DNA of 64,000 nucleotides from Rhodotorula mucilaginosa. Taxonomy: Eukaryota; Basidiomycota; Microbotryomycetes; Sporidiobolales; Sporidiobolaceae. A model generated the notes under the pieces. It made no database searches. It saw only the letters and a program-made list of their open reading frames with translations, and had not been told where the DNA came from. The stretch spans positions 248,001-312,000 of the forward strand of contig CP137872.1 of NCBI GenBank assembly GCA_034406715.1, in the 5' to 3' direction. Positions 45,832 to 57,800 of the stretch are shown here, in pieces. Made by a program: the position numbers and the translations under genes. The stretch's first letter is position 1. Each line of letters begins with the position of its first letter.

Positions 45832-48800
45832 ATGCCCAAGCTAAAGATCGAGCCGCTCGAGCACTATGGGAGTTGTGTTCAGATCTCGCGAAACGCTGCC
45901 GAACGGGATCAGATTTGGGGCGAAAGGCAGCCTTTTCACGGCGACGACAAGGCGTGGGAACCGCGTGTCGACTCGTGCTATGTCGAGTGAGTCGGTGGTC
46001 CTCCCCCCTGCGATTCCCGCGACCTGAGTAACTGACTACTCTTTGGAACAGACCGCCAGAGTCGATCGAATCTTGGGTGCAGTCTGCATGCGTACTGTAC
46101 GCTCTCTCGAGATCTTCTTTTCTACCCGTACTGCAGCAAATAAACGTATCTGTGCCACAGCTGCTCGAACGGTTGTGCGATGGACGTCGGTGTCAAAGAC
46201 GGCAAGGTTGTCGCGGTGAAAGGTCGGGCAGACGATCGCGTGAACAAAGGTCGCTTGGGACCGAAAGGGTGAGCGCAATCATGCGCAGTCAGCGAGTCTT
46301 AGCTGACCTCCTCGAGCGGCGCAGGATGTATGGCTGGGTCAGTATGCGCGCCGAAGACCGCCTCACGAAACCGGTGAGCCGGTGCAGGACCAAGCGCAAT
46401 CGTTTGTGCCAGCGTTCGGAGCACGCTCTTCTGACAATATGCTGATAAACGACACTTTCCCGATCAGCTCATTCGGAACAAGGAGACGGGGAACCTCGAG
46501 CCGGCGACATGGGATGAAGCGATGGACCTGATCGTCAAGAAGTCGAAAGAACTCATTGAGCACTACACGCCGCATTCGATCGCGTTCTACACTAGCGGTC
46601 AACTCTTTTTGGAAGAGTACCACACGCTGGCGATGATCGGAAAGGGCGGTCTCGGGTATGCGAAGCTTCGTCCTTTATTCGCTCGCCCGCACTTTTCGTC
46701 TGACTTTGCCGCACGCTCACAGAACGCTGCACATGGACGGCAACACCCGACTCTGCACAGCTACCGCAGCCGCCTCGATGCGAGAGAGCTTTGGTTGCGA
46801 CTCGCAGCCTGGTTCCTACACCGACTTCGTACGTGAACGCTCGCAATTTCCACGGGATCTTCTCCTCCCGCTGACTAGCTACGTTCCTTCTCTCAGGACC
46901 ACTGCGATACCTTGTTCATGGTCGGCCACAACATGGCGGCGACTCAGACGGTCCTTTGGTCCCGCATCCTCGACCGACTGGCCGGACCGAAACCGCCTTT
47001 CCTGATCGTCATGGACCCGCGGCGGACTTCGGTCGGACACGCCGCCGTCGAGAACGGCGGTATCCATCTGGAGCTCAGAGCGGGTACCAACCTCGCCCTC
47101 CTGAATGGTATCCTCAAGATCCTGCTCGAGAAGAACGAGTTCCACAACGCCGAGTTCATCGGTTCGTACGCATCTTTCACGCGAGATTTCGCCCCTGCTT
47201 ACACGAAAATGGCTTCCCTCAGACAAGCACACGATCGGGATCGATGCGCTTCGCGACACCGTGAAGGACTACGATGTTCAGCGCGTTTCCGAGATCACCA
47301 ACGTTCCGGTCGACCTCATCATCCGCGCGGCAGAAGCAATCGGACGCAGCGACAGACTCGTCAGCACCTGCCTCCAAGGTGTCTAGTGAGCTCTGCTTCC
47401 GTATTCGCTGTGCCGCATCGATCCGCTGTTGACAGTCTCGGAACTCTTTGACAGTCAGGCGAACCAGGCCACAGCCTCAGCGTGCGCGGTCAACAACATT
47501 CACCTTCTCAAGGGCGCCATCGGACGCGAAGGCGCCACCGTCTTCCAGTTCAACGGTCAACCAACCGCGCAGGTGAGTAGCTTTGATACGTCTCGCACCG
47601 GAAAAGTGTGCTCAAATCGTTTGCGCGTCTGCAGAACAATCGGGAATGCGGATGCAATGGCGAGTTCCCCGGTTTCCGCAACCCGAGCAACCCGCAACAC
47701 ATGCAAGACCTCGCGGATCACTGGAACATGTCGGTCTTTCAGCAGAGCCTTCTCACGTCCGTGGGATTGTCCTGACTTGCCTTCTCGTTCTCCTTTCTCA
47801 GCGACGTCAAGAAGCTTCCGCATTGGTCACAGCCGACACATATCATGAGTCTGCTCAAGTATATCGAGAACGGCTCTGTCAAGATGTTCTGGATTTCGGG
47901 GACCAAGTGAGTGGCTCTCCGCGCCGGATGCCGAGATTGACGGCGCGTGATTAACACTCGCTTCTGCCCGCAGTCCTGCCGTATCGATGCCGGAGCTCGC
48001 ACGCGTGCGGAAGAATCTCGCGAGCAAGGACCTGTTTGTGATCGCGCAAGACATTTTCCCGACCGAGACGACCGCGCTTGCCGACGTCGTCTTGCCGGCG
48101 GCACAGTGGTCCGAGAAGACGGGCACCTTCACGAACGTCGACCGGACCGTCCACCTCGCGCACAAGGCGGTTGATCCTCCGGGCGAGGCTTGGCCGGATC
48201 TGAAGATCTTCTCCGAATATGCTCACCGGATGGGTTTCAAGGACAAGGTGAGGCGAACTTCAGCTCTTTCCCCGCTCGCTCGAGTCTCACGCCCCGTCAT
48301 TGAACAGGACGGTGAACCGCTCATCAAATGGAGAAATGAGCCGGAAAAGGTCTTTGACCACTGGAAAGGGACGTCAAAGGTACGGAGATGCGTCCTTCAA
48401 CCTCTCTGAATCGACGCTAATTTTGCTTCGCACAGGGCCGCCCGGTCGACTATTCCGGCATGAGCTACGACAGTAAGTCTCTTTTCTTGTGCCTAAAGTG
48501 AGGAGGGAAGCTGATGACCTGCACCTGCAGAACTCACCGGCGGCAGCGGCGTGCAGTGGCCGTGCAACGAGCAATTCCCCGACGGCCGCGAACGCCTGTA
48601 CACGGACTGGATCTTCCCCACCACTCTCGCGGACGTCGAGTCGTACGGACACGACTTGTACACTGGCACGACGATCTCGCCCGAAGCCTACAAGGCGATG
48701 AATCCGAATGGTCGCGCGATCTTGAAAGCTTGCCATTTCTCGCCTCAAGACGAGTCGGCCGACGAGGACTACCCGTTCCTGCTCTTGACGGGTCGGGTCT

Positions 48801-50184
48801 TTGCGCAGTTCCACAGTACGATTTGCTCTCATGCGCCTCCTGCCTGCTCGTCATCGCTGACACCACCGGACAGCTCGCACGAAGACAGGCCGGTCGAAAG
48901 AGCTACACGACGCTGCGCCAGAAGCTTTCGTCCAGATCTCGACGGAGGACGCTCGCAAGCTCAACATCGACAATGGCGACATGGTCTTGGTCGAAGGTCG
49001 CCGTGGCAAGATCGAGGTGCCCGCTAAGATCGGCGAGATTGGCGTTGGCAATGTCTTCATCCCGTTCCACTACGGTTCGGCAGATCAGGAGGGCGGGGAC
49101 GGCCGGAAAATCAGATCTCGAGCTGCGAACGAGCTCACCGAAAGCTCGTGGGATTTCGTTTCCAAGCAGCCGGCTTTCAAGGTCTGTTCGCTCGTTTGCA
49201 CGCCTATAGCGTATCTCTCTGACCCTTCCCACTTGCAGTCCGGCGCAGTTCGCCTTACACGACTTGAGCCAGGAGTCCAAATCCACGCGCAGTCGCAGCA
49301 GTATGAAACGGAGCAGAAGAAGTCTCAAGCTGTCCGCTCGAACGGTGCAGGCAACCACGACCGGACGGAGCATCACCGCTACTTGCTCGATGCTATCGGA
49401 GAAGTAAGTCAAGGTATCTAGCCTCCAAGGAGGCCGGGAACCAGCTGACGAGGGTCGCTTTTCCAGTTTGAGGTCTTCAGTCGCGAGATCCTCGACTTGA
49501 TGAGCCAGCTCGCCAAGAAGTACTCTTCCGCGATGTATGTCCTTCGCGCGCCCGGTTCTTTCGCCTTGGATCGGTCTTGACGCAACCTGTATGTACCAAC
49601 AGGGAGATCTCGCACGGTCTGAAGCTGCACAAGAAGCTGTGCAAGGAGAACGTCGACAAGCTCCAGCCCTTTGTCGAGAAGTACAAAGACGACGAGCGCA
49701 ACGCAAAGGTTGACGTTGCCTCCCTTCGTGCTGCACTCTTCCCTGAGAACCGCAGAGAGTCCGGACCGTGAGTCTTGAGCTTGACGAGGTCTCTGGTTAG
49801 GACCTTCGCTGATTCGCTCGTCATGGCTCCGCAGGTACCAAACGATGATGGAGTATGTACTGGCCGTCGGATCAGCGCGCCAGAGCATCTGCTGATCTTT
49901 TACACGCGCTCTTTAGTCTTCAAGGTCTCGCCACGATGACGGCGCACCTGCTTGGCTGGCTCGCGGTTCTGAACCCGGCCTTGCAAGCGCTGCACGACGT
50001 TGACTTTGCCGAAGCGATCTCTCATGCCACCCGATCCTTCTCTATGCTCCGAGCGTGGTCAGAGTGCGAGATTCTTCTCTTCGTCTGCCGGCTCCAGAAT
50101 CAGCCACTGACGGTTCGACCTGCATGCAGAGACCACAACAAGGTGGCTGCCCCACAAACTCTTATCGTACCTGTAGTGTTGTAG
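45832..50184 (+). CDS. Molybdopterin oxidoreductase of the DMSO-reductase (bis-MGD) family, NapA/NarB-like
   Basis: 22 exons, all in phase, give 993 aa: 45832-45986, 46052-46096, 46161-46268, 46325-46373, 46468-46655, 46723-46828, 46897-47161, 47223-47385, 47455-47572, 47635-47729, 47802-47906, 47974-48247, 48308-48379, 48436-48472, 48531-48815, 48874-49181, 49239-49403, 49467-49534, 49603-49767, 49835-49852, 49917-50054, 50130-50184. The N-terminal Fe-S motif is CVLCSNGC (C65, C68, C72), but the fourth position reads GRLGPKG, Gly for Cys. The Mo-ligand loop is DGNTRLCTATAAA (C193), as in Nap/Nas-type enzymes. Further family blocks are ISGTNPAVSMPELARVR, AQDIFPTETTALADVVLPAA, GTFTNVDRTVHLA and the MGD-binding RAANELTESSWDFVSKQP. 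Residues 792-993 are a helical extension ending APQTLIVPVVL. No targeting signal is evident. The last intron is the least certain. Confidence 0.85.
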
Positions 50185-50209
50185 AGTGTTCGTTATGCAG
50201 CGAGAAATT

Positions 50210-53200
50210 CTACTGTTGTGACCAGTTCTGCCAGCCGCCCGCCAACCCGACAGACGCAGCCCAGTCGTGCTGCGAGAGGATCGAGTCGTCGAAGAGTGTC
50301 GGCTGGACCGCCAGGGACCAGTCGATCTCCATCTCTCCGGGCATCAAAGCCATCGTACCAGCGCCGTTCGCCGACAGGTCGAAGTTGTAGAGGTCGCCGA
50401 GATTCGAGCCGGCGAGCGGTGGCGGCTGCGGTGGCGCGGCAGTCGCCATCGGGAGAATCGCCGCCTCGGGCACGGTGCCATTCCCCGACAGGATGTCGCG
50501 CAAAGAGCTCGACGATGGAGTCGATACGTGCGACGCCTGGGCCGTCTTGGCCTCGTTGGGCGCAGCGCCTGGGGGGGTGGTCTTCTCGAGGAACTGGTTG
50601 CACGCGGCTCTGAAGGAGAGAGTGGAGAATCAGCGATGCATCTGCGCGAACGCGCAGCCGGACACTCACCGTAACATGGCGGCGTATCTCTGTGAGCCGG
50701 CAACCGTCGAGAGGAGTTCAGCCGTCTGCTGAACCTCTTGCACGAGCTCGTCGCGATCGACCAGATGCGGGAAGGCCGCCGCCGACTTGAGCAGGAAGAT
50801 CCCGGCAAAGCTCATGTCGGTGCGGAGCAGATAACCGGACCATTGTGTGCCGCTGCGGTAAACGGGAGATCCCAGTACCATCTGCAGGGCGGACCGTGCG
50901 TGACCGATGGCTTCTTGCACGATTTGGGTGATCTCGTACGTTGCAGTCGCGGGCGGGTCGAGCAGCTGCTGCTTGAAGGTCATCGTGATGAGACCGAGCT
51001 GAGCGTCGTGATATTGCCGATTATGACTCCGTCGAGGCCAGCTCATAGAGGAGGGTTGCCAAGACGCTGGTAGTAGAAGTGACGGACATGTCAGCTTTCA
51101 TCCCGGAAGGACGGAAGAAACACAAACAGCTCATGACTCACAGATCAAGGCATCGTAGTGTGCGTGCCAGTCCTGTAGGACTTGCTTCTTCTCGTAGAGG
51201 TACGAGATGAGTTCGCCAAACGCCGGCTCCGGATGCTGCGCGAGCGCCGCCGTCTCGTGGATGATCGAGCGAACGATCGACCCGAGTCGCAGATTGGCGA
51301 CATGGCGAAAGTCGGAGCTGATCGCAAACGGCAAAGAGAGCGCCCGGTCGGCCGACGACATGAGGGCATCAATGTCTTCCTGGCGCATGAGGGTCATCCG
51401 CCCCAAGTTCCGCTCGTGCTGCGCATTGATCGTGACGATGTAGATCCACGTTCGTAGCTGTGCCGTGAGACGCTGTGCCCGTTCGTCCGTCTTTGTCCAG
51501 CCGTGTTCCTCGATCTGCTCCACGGTCGTGTCGAGCTTGGCGACGAGCGCGAGCCGGAGCGCGACGCCCGAGAGGATGTACGGCTCTTGGTGGTAGCACG
51601 CCATGACCATCATCGCTTGGATGACCTCGAGCGTCGGTTTCGTCTCAAAGACCTGGTCGCGGGCGAATCGACTCGTCTCCTCCGAAGCGGCCAGCAGTTC
51701 CTTCGACGGCGGCGCGCATCGTTCGCGCGCTCGCAGCGCAGTGAAGACGACGGCGTTGAACAGGAAGGCGCTCCGCTTGCGCAGCGATTCGTACGTGTCA
51801 AAGTTGGCATCGAGGACGGAACAAAAGGGCTGACACTCCTTCATCCATAGGAGGACGAGTGCTCGAGCTTCTGTATCGCTGATCAAGCCTTTCGCAACGA
51901 GGTCAAATTGGTCCGGCGTCGGCGCCGTCATGGGTCTCGCGACTCGAGCTCGTTTCGCCGGCCGTTCGCTCGTCCCGCTGCTGCGCCCGTCCTTGTCGGC
52001 GCCGACATTCGCCCCTTTCGGATCGCTCGAGAGAGCTTTTTGGTTCAGAGGAGTGGTCGAGGCACCGCGATGACCGAGGCTCGGCTTGCGGTCTCCTCCT
52101 CCTCCTCCCGCTGCCGTACTCGATACGCCCTCGTGCTCTCCATCGCCCTCGAATGGTCCGTCGTCGGCGCTCGTCTCGCCCTCGTTGAGCTGCTCAACCG
52201 CATCCTGCAAAGCCTGAATGGGCTGCCTCATATGCGACGCGAAGCGGTGCACGTCCGGCGACGCCGACGAGGCGAGGTGGGCCAACGCGTCGAGCGCAGA
52301 GCCACGAGCGCCCGAGCTGGAGAGACTCGTTCGTCGGAGGGGGGGCGGATACGGTAAGCTGGAAGTGCTCGCGAGAGGGGAAGTCGAGTATGTCTGCTGC
52401 TGCTGCTGCTGTTGCGAAGTCGGAGCGAATTGCGAGATCGAGCCGAATCCGGGCGATCCAGCCGTGGATGGCCGTTGACGACCTAGCGACGGGTATGTTG
52501 GCGGAGTAGGGATTTGCGCGCCGGTGCTGTCTAGGTGGCTCGCAGCGTGCGGGGACAGGTGATTCCCGACGGTCGCTGGGCTTGTGCCGGGTTGGCTACC
52601 AACGGCCTGCTTGATCCGCTGAAGTACGTCGGTCAAGATGCCTGCATCGGAAACCGGGTTGTCAGTGGAGTACTTGAAGTGTACACATCCTGGAGAGAGC
52701 AGAGAGGCGTACTGGAGATCTCGCCAATCTGATTGACGACCGAGTCCATTCTGCGCTCGTTGGTGGCGAGAGCCGCCTCGATGCTCGCCAATCGAGTCAA
52801 GCCTCTATGGGACATGTGCATCAGCTTAGGATTCCGTGTGCCGAAAGCACTGTGGCGCGGAGAAAGGGAGACTCACGCATCTTCGACGACGCTCGAAGCG
52901 GGCTTGTCGAACACGCAGTCGGTCCCGTTCTGTTTGCACCGGACGCAAGGGGCCGTCCCTCCTTCGCACTGTAGAGGATGCAAGGTATCAATTGCGCCCC
53001 ATCCACAAGGCGCTCAGTTCGCAGCCGTACCGTCTTTTTCAATCTTCGACAGGAAACGCACTGCGCCGGCGGCCATCGGCAAGAAGAGGGCGTCAATAGT
53101 CGCGCGCGCGCGCGTGTGTAGAGGATGGTGACTCACGGCTCTGGCTCCTCGTTTGGCCTTTTCCCTGACGATGATCACGCTCTTGCCCTTGGCGGACTCC

Positions 53201-53328
53201 GTCTCGTCCAGGTCGTCCTGCAGCTGGTCGCCATTATTGCCCTGCTGCTGCACCGCCGTCCGGTCTTCCGTTCCGTCGCGCGAGACGTGCATGAGGTCGG
53301 GACTTGTTGCACCTCCTCCTGCTGTCAT
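50210..53328 (-). CDS. Zn(II)2Cys6 fungal transcription factor
   Basis: The ATG at 53328 opens an acidic polar segment. Splicing then builds a textbook binuclear zinc cluster across two introns: CVSCRRLKKT joins CEGGTAPCVRCKQNGTDC, giving C-x2-C-x6-C-x6-C-x2-C-x6-C. A coiled-coil-like stretch (RIEAALATNERRMDSVVNQI) and a Ser/Pro/Gln-rich linker follow. The regulator-type middle homology region starts near DLVAKGLISDTEARALVLLW and continues through VVFTALRARE, MMVMACYHQEPYILSG and LRTWIYIVTINAQHERNL. The C-terminus is acidic/hydrophobic (EMEIDWSLAVQPTLFDDSIL), a plausible activation region. It is a nuclear DNA-binding regulator, target unknown. Its stop lies 25 bp from the stop of the convergent oxidoreductase gene, so their 3' UTRs should overlap. 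A CG/TG alternating run lies in the first intron. Confidence 0.87.
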
Positions 53329-53977
53329 CCCTGCGCTTTGCTGCTTGGGCAGTGCTGCTGAACCGGCGATTGCGAAGGGCGCGATTCGCCGTACTGCACG
53401 CGCAGCACGTGCTTTATACGGTGTCCGTGCGGCTCGCTGATAGCTGGGTGGCGAGCACCTCTTCTCGACTTGCCCACAAGAGCTTTCTTGGGTTCAGGAT
53501 CGACGCGTCGAGAATAATGCGGAGAAGGAGAAGCGATGAGGCGGCGCAGGCGGACCGCTTTCGCCCCTCGCCGCCTACATGAGATAGGCATGAAGCCCGG
53601 ATCAGATAAAACCCCTCCTAACACTCAGAAAGTGACCGTTACACCTCCGCAAGCCAGGGAGTAGCGAAAAAGTCCCGTCAAAAACTCGCGGTGGAATCTG
53701 CCTGCTAATGCCGGCACATAATCCCAGCGACTAGCTCCCAAGCTGGACTTGTAACGGCATTATTCTCGACTGGAGCGCGCTGAGCAGCGAGGAAAAGCCG
53801 ACATGCTCGCATCCTGGCAGGCGAGGCCGAGTCGCGCCCTCAGAGAGGGAGCGCAAGGGGGGCGTAGTCAAGGAGTCAAAAAAATGCACAGCGTCCCTTG
53901 CCTCAGTTACACAGAGAGAGGAGAGAGGATCCTCTCTCTCTTCTCTTTTCGCGATCCCACCGTCGGCGGCGGCGTCT
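53329..53977. other. Intergenic region with a purine-rich palindrome
   Basis: 649 bp between the start of the Zn2Cys6 gene and the stop of the complex I B12 gene. It should contain the regulator's promoter. At 53921-53938 there is an 18-bp perfect palindrome centred on GGATCC inside a GAGA/CTCT-rich tract. No gene is supported here. Confidence 0.5.
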
Positions 53978-54456
53978 CTAGTGGTGCTCCTTCTTGGCGG
54001 CGTTGAGGGTCTCGTCGTAGGCGACGTAGGCGACAAAGGCGGCGAGGCCGAGACCAAAGCCGGGGAACAAGTTCCGGAACCTGACAGTTTGCGTATCATC
54101 GCCAGAGAGGCAGGAGGGCAAGAGGGAAGTCAGTTCCAAACCTCTCCGACGCCGCGAATGGCTATTCCCGGGAGAGTGCGCGTTCCGGCCTTGATGCTGT
54201 GGAGGAGAAGGGAATAACGACAAACATGGCCTTGTTGGAGAAGATGGGGTGCTGTAGCCGGCGGGGAGAGCGGGGTCAGTACGTTCGGGTCGAGGGAGGC
54301 CAGGAAGGAAGGAGCGAGGGGGACCTACTTTCCGCCATGCCTCGCGCTTCGCCCACGGGTCTGTACAAGTGCTAGGGTCAGTCTCGCGAATGGGCGTGGC
54401 TCGGCGTGGCCCTTGCGAGGTCCGGCTTAGAGAGGACGAGTCGCACCTCGGTACAT
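53978..54456 (-). CDS. NADH:ubiquinone oxidoreductase subunit B12 (NDUFB3-like)
   Basis: A very short protein of about 56 aa assembled from four small exons: MYR, then DPWAKREAWRK, then HPIFSNKAM, then FRNLFPGFGLGLAAFVAYVA with the tail YDETLNAAKKEHH. The DPWAKREAWR block followed by a single membrane helix preceded by RNLFPGFG is the signature of the B12/NDUFB3 accessory subunit of mitochondrial complex I. Start at 54456 follows from the MYRDPW context. The last intron uses a GTTTGT donor and is about 150 bp. The gene is divergent from TOP1 over 384 bp. Confidence 0.82.
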
Positions 54457-54840
54457 GGGTGGTGCGGGCACTGCAGTCGACAGGAGCAAACGCAGGACGG
54501 TCAGCCTGAGGTCTCACGAGGGAGTGGCTATGGTGCTCTACTCACTCTTGCTTGTCTCGGCGTCGCAGCGGCGTGCGAGAGAGAGACGACGGCGGCGGTG
54601 CAGCGAGGCGAGGATTCCGCGCATTTTTCCCGCTTTCTGACCACGTCTCTGGAGTATCTACGGACTGGACAATCTAATGTATGAATACCAATTGGAAATG
54701 CTGCTGCCCTTGTCCGACTCGCACTGGAGGAGAGCGAGTTCAAGCCGGAGTGAGGCAGCAGCTTGTTGCTCTCGCCCTCCCACACTCGACTCGCGTTGCG
54801 CACGAGCGAATCGAGTGACAGAAGGCTGCGGAGAGAAAGG
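54457..54840. promoter_or_regulatory. Divergent intergenic region, complex I B12 / TOP1
   Basis: 384 bp between opposing start codons. No repeat or RNA gene seen. Confidence 0.4.
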
Positions 54841-57800
54841 ATGAGCAAGCCTTACAAGAAGCGCATCATCCAAGCCGACTCGGACGAGTCCTCGTCAGAA
54901 GAGCCGCAGGTGAGCAGCTCTCGAGGGAGAGAGTCGCCACGCTCGCGACTGCAAGCTGACACGCGCACCGTGCCAACAGTTCAAGCGCCCGAAAGCGACC
55001 GGCGAGACTCTCGACCCTTCCACCGGTGCCTCGGCCGCCGCCGCCTCGTCGTCGTCGTCGTCGACGCAGCCGCTCGCCGTCCCCAATGGCGACGCCGCGA
55101 CCGGTCAAGTCGACACCGTCATGAACGATGCCACCGCCGAAGTCATCGACCCCAAGGCGAAGCAGCTCGCCATCTTCACCACCGGCGGGTCCGACGACGA
55201 CTCGGACGACGAAGACGATGTCCCGCTCGCGCAGCAGGCCAAGGCTGCTCACGTAGCTGGCAAGGGACCCGTGCCTGGAGTCGACAACGATGGCGAACAG
55301 CCCTCTCCCTCCTCCTCCGAAGACGAAAAGCCGCTCGCGCAAAAAGTCAAGGCCAACAGCAGCAACGGCGCCGCGTCCAAGAAGAAGTCCACGCGCAAGG
55401 ACCAGAGCGACTCGCCGACCGACTCGGAGGACGAAAAGCCCCTCGCCGCCAAGGTGACCCAGGCGAAGCGTCCGCGTGCCTCGACCAGCCGCGCCAGACC
55501 CGTCAAGAAGCAAGACCTCTCGGACGACGACGACTCGCTCACCGAACAGGAATCGGACGACGACGCGTACGAGAGCGATTCGGACGCTCCCCTCTCGTCG
55601 AAGAAGAAGGGGAAAGCAAAGGCCAAGGCCAAGGCCAAGTCGGCTTCCGCCGGCGCGACCAAGAAAGCCGCCGCTGCTCCGAAAAAGGCGACCCCGGCCG
55701 CGCGCAAGGTCAAGAAGGAGGAGAGCGAGGCGTCGGCCTCGCCTGCGCCGACCAAGAAGGGCAAGGGCAGGGCCAAGACCGAGGAGGAGGAAGGGTCCCT
55801 CGGCAGCGAGGACGACGACGTCCACAAGTGGTGGGAGGAGCAGAATGACGGCGAGGAAAAGGTGAGCGGGCGCACCGGTCCTTGCTCTTTGCGGTCGGCA
55901 GGATACGCTGACGAGAAAATGGGTTTTCTCCGCATAGTGGAAAACGCTTGAGCACCATGGTGTCATGTTCCCGCCCGAGTACGAGCCGCACGGTGTCCGC
56001 ATGAAGTACAACGGTGAGTGCGCGCGCTGTTACCGCCCTCGATCCAGGCCTGCATCGCTCATACGTCCTTCGCCCCCGCCTGTTGCAGGCAAGGAGATTC
56101 AGCTGTCTCCCGAGGCCGAGGAGGTCGCGAGCTTTTTCGCCGCGATCCTCGAGACGGACTATGTCAAGAACCCCGTCTTCGTCAAGAACTTTTTCAGCGA
56201 CTGGAAAAAGGTCCTCAAGCAGCACCCGTGTCCGGACGGCACCGAGATCAAAGACTACGACAAGTGCGACTTTACGCCCATCTTTGCCTACCTCGAGGCT
56301 GAAAAAGCCAAGAAGAAGAGCATGACGGCGGCTGAAAAGAAGGCGGCCAAGGCGGAGAAGGACAAAGTCGAGGAGAAGTACAAGACTTGTCTCCTCAACG
56401 GCCGCAAGGAGAAGGTCGGCAACTTCAGGATCGAGCCGCCCGGTCTTTTCCGTGGGCGTGGCGAGCACCCCAAGACGGGCATGCTCAAGGTGCGTCGTCG
56501 GCCCTCGTTTGGCCCTCGCTCCCTTCATACTCAGACTGATCCTCGTTTCTGAACACACACTCGCAGACCCGCGTCCGGCCCGAGCAGATCACGATCAACA
56601 TCGGCAAGGACGCGCCGGTCCCGCAACCTCCCAAGGGCCACAAGTGGAAGGACGTCGTGCACGACAACAACGTCACCTGGCTCGCGACCTGGAAGGAAAA
56701 CATCAACCAGAACGTCAAATACGTCTTCCTCGCGGCCGGCTCGTCGCTCAAGGGTCAGTCGGACCTGAAAAAGTTCGAAAAGGCGCGCGCTCTCAAGGTG
56801 GGTTGTCTCTTTGTTCTCCCTCATTCTCGTTGGAGGGACCGTTGCAAACTCACCTGAGCGTGTCGTGCGATCCGCCGATGCGTAGGAACACGTCGACCGC
56901 ATCCGCGCCGACTACACCGCCGACCTGCGCAGCAAAGAGATGGCGATCCGTCAGCGCGCGACGGCCGTCTACCTCATCGACCGCTTCGCGCTCCGTGCCG
57001 GTAACGAGAAGGGCGAAGACGAGGCCGACACGGTCGGCTGCTGCTCGCTCCGGTACGAGCACGTGACCCTCACGCCGCCGAGCAAGGTCTCGTTCGACTT
57101 CCTCGGTAAGGACTCGATCCGTTACACGAACGAGGTCGACGTCGACGAGCAGGTCTTCAAGAACCTGCGCATCTTCAAGAAGGAGCCCAAGACGGTCGGC
57201 GACTTGCTCTTTGACCGCCTGAACGTGGGTCCCTAGCCTTGCCGACTCGCTTTCCTCCTTCTCCGCTGATTATGCATCCGGAATGCACGCGCGCAGACTT
57301 CGGTCGTCAACAAGTACCTCGCTTCGTACATGGACGGGCTCACCGCCAAAGTCTTCCGTACCTACAACGCCTCGTGGACCTTTGCGCAGCAGCTCAAGAA
57401 CACGCCCGCGGACGCCTCGGTCGCCGACAAGCTCCTCGCGTACAACCGCGCCAACCGTCTCGTCGCCGTTCTGTGCAACCACCAGCGTGCCGTCTCCAAG
57501 ACGCATTCGGCCGCGATGGAAAAGATTCAGGACAAGGTGCCGCAGGGAATTCGGCAACTGTGATGACGACGTGACTGACTCTTGCATGTTACTTTACTAG
57601 ATCCGCTCGCTCAAATACCAGCGGATGAAGCTTCGGAAGCAGCTCTTTGCCAACGCGGACAAGCCGAGGAAGTACAAGGAGGAGTACGGGGATGACGAGG
57701 TCTGTCCGGGCGCAGTGATTTCGGGCGCAATGGTATCTGGGCTCGACAAGACAGCTACTGACCGTCGCCTTGTGTCCGTACAGTCTGACTTGGACGACGA

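Noticed and set aside
53100-53116. Alternating CG then TG run in the first intron of the Zn2Cys6 gene
   Set aside because: Simple dinucleotide repeat. Z-DNA is possible, but nothing else supports a function.
53921-53938. 18-bp palindrome around GGATCC in a GAGA/CTCT tract
   Set aside because: Arms are only 9 bp and low in complexity, so chance or simple-sequence slippage is enough to explain it.
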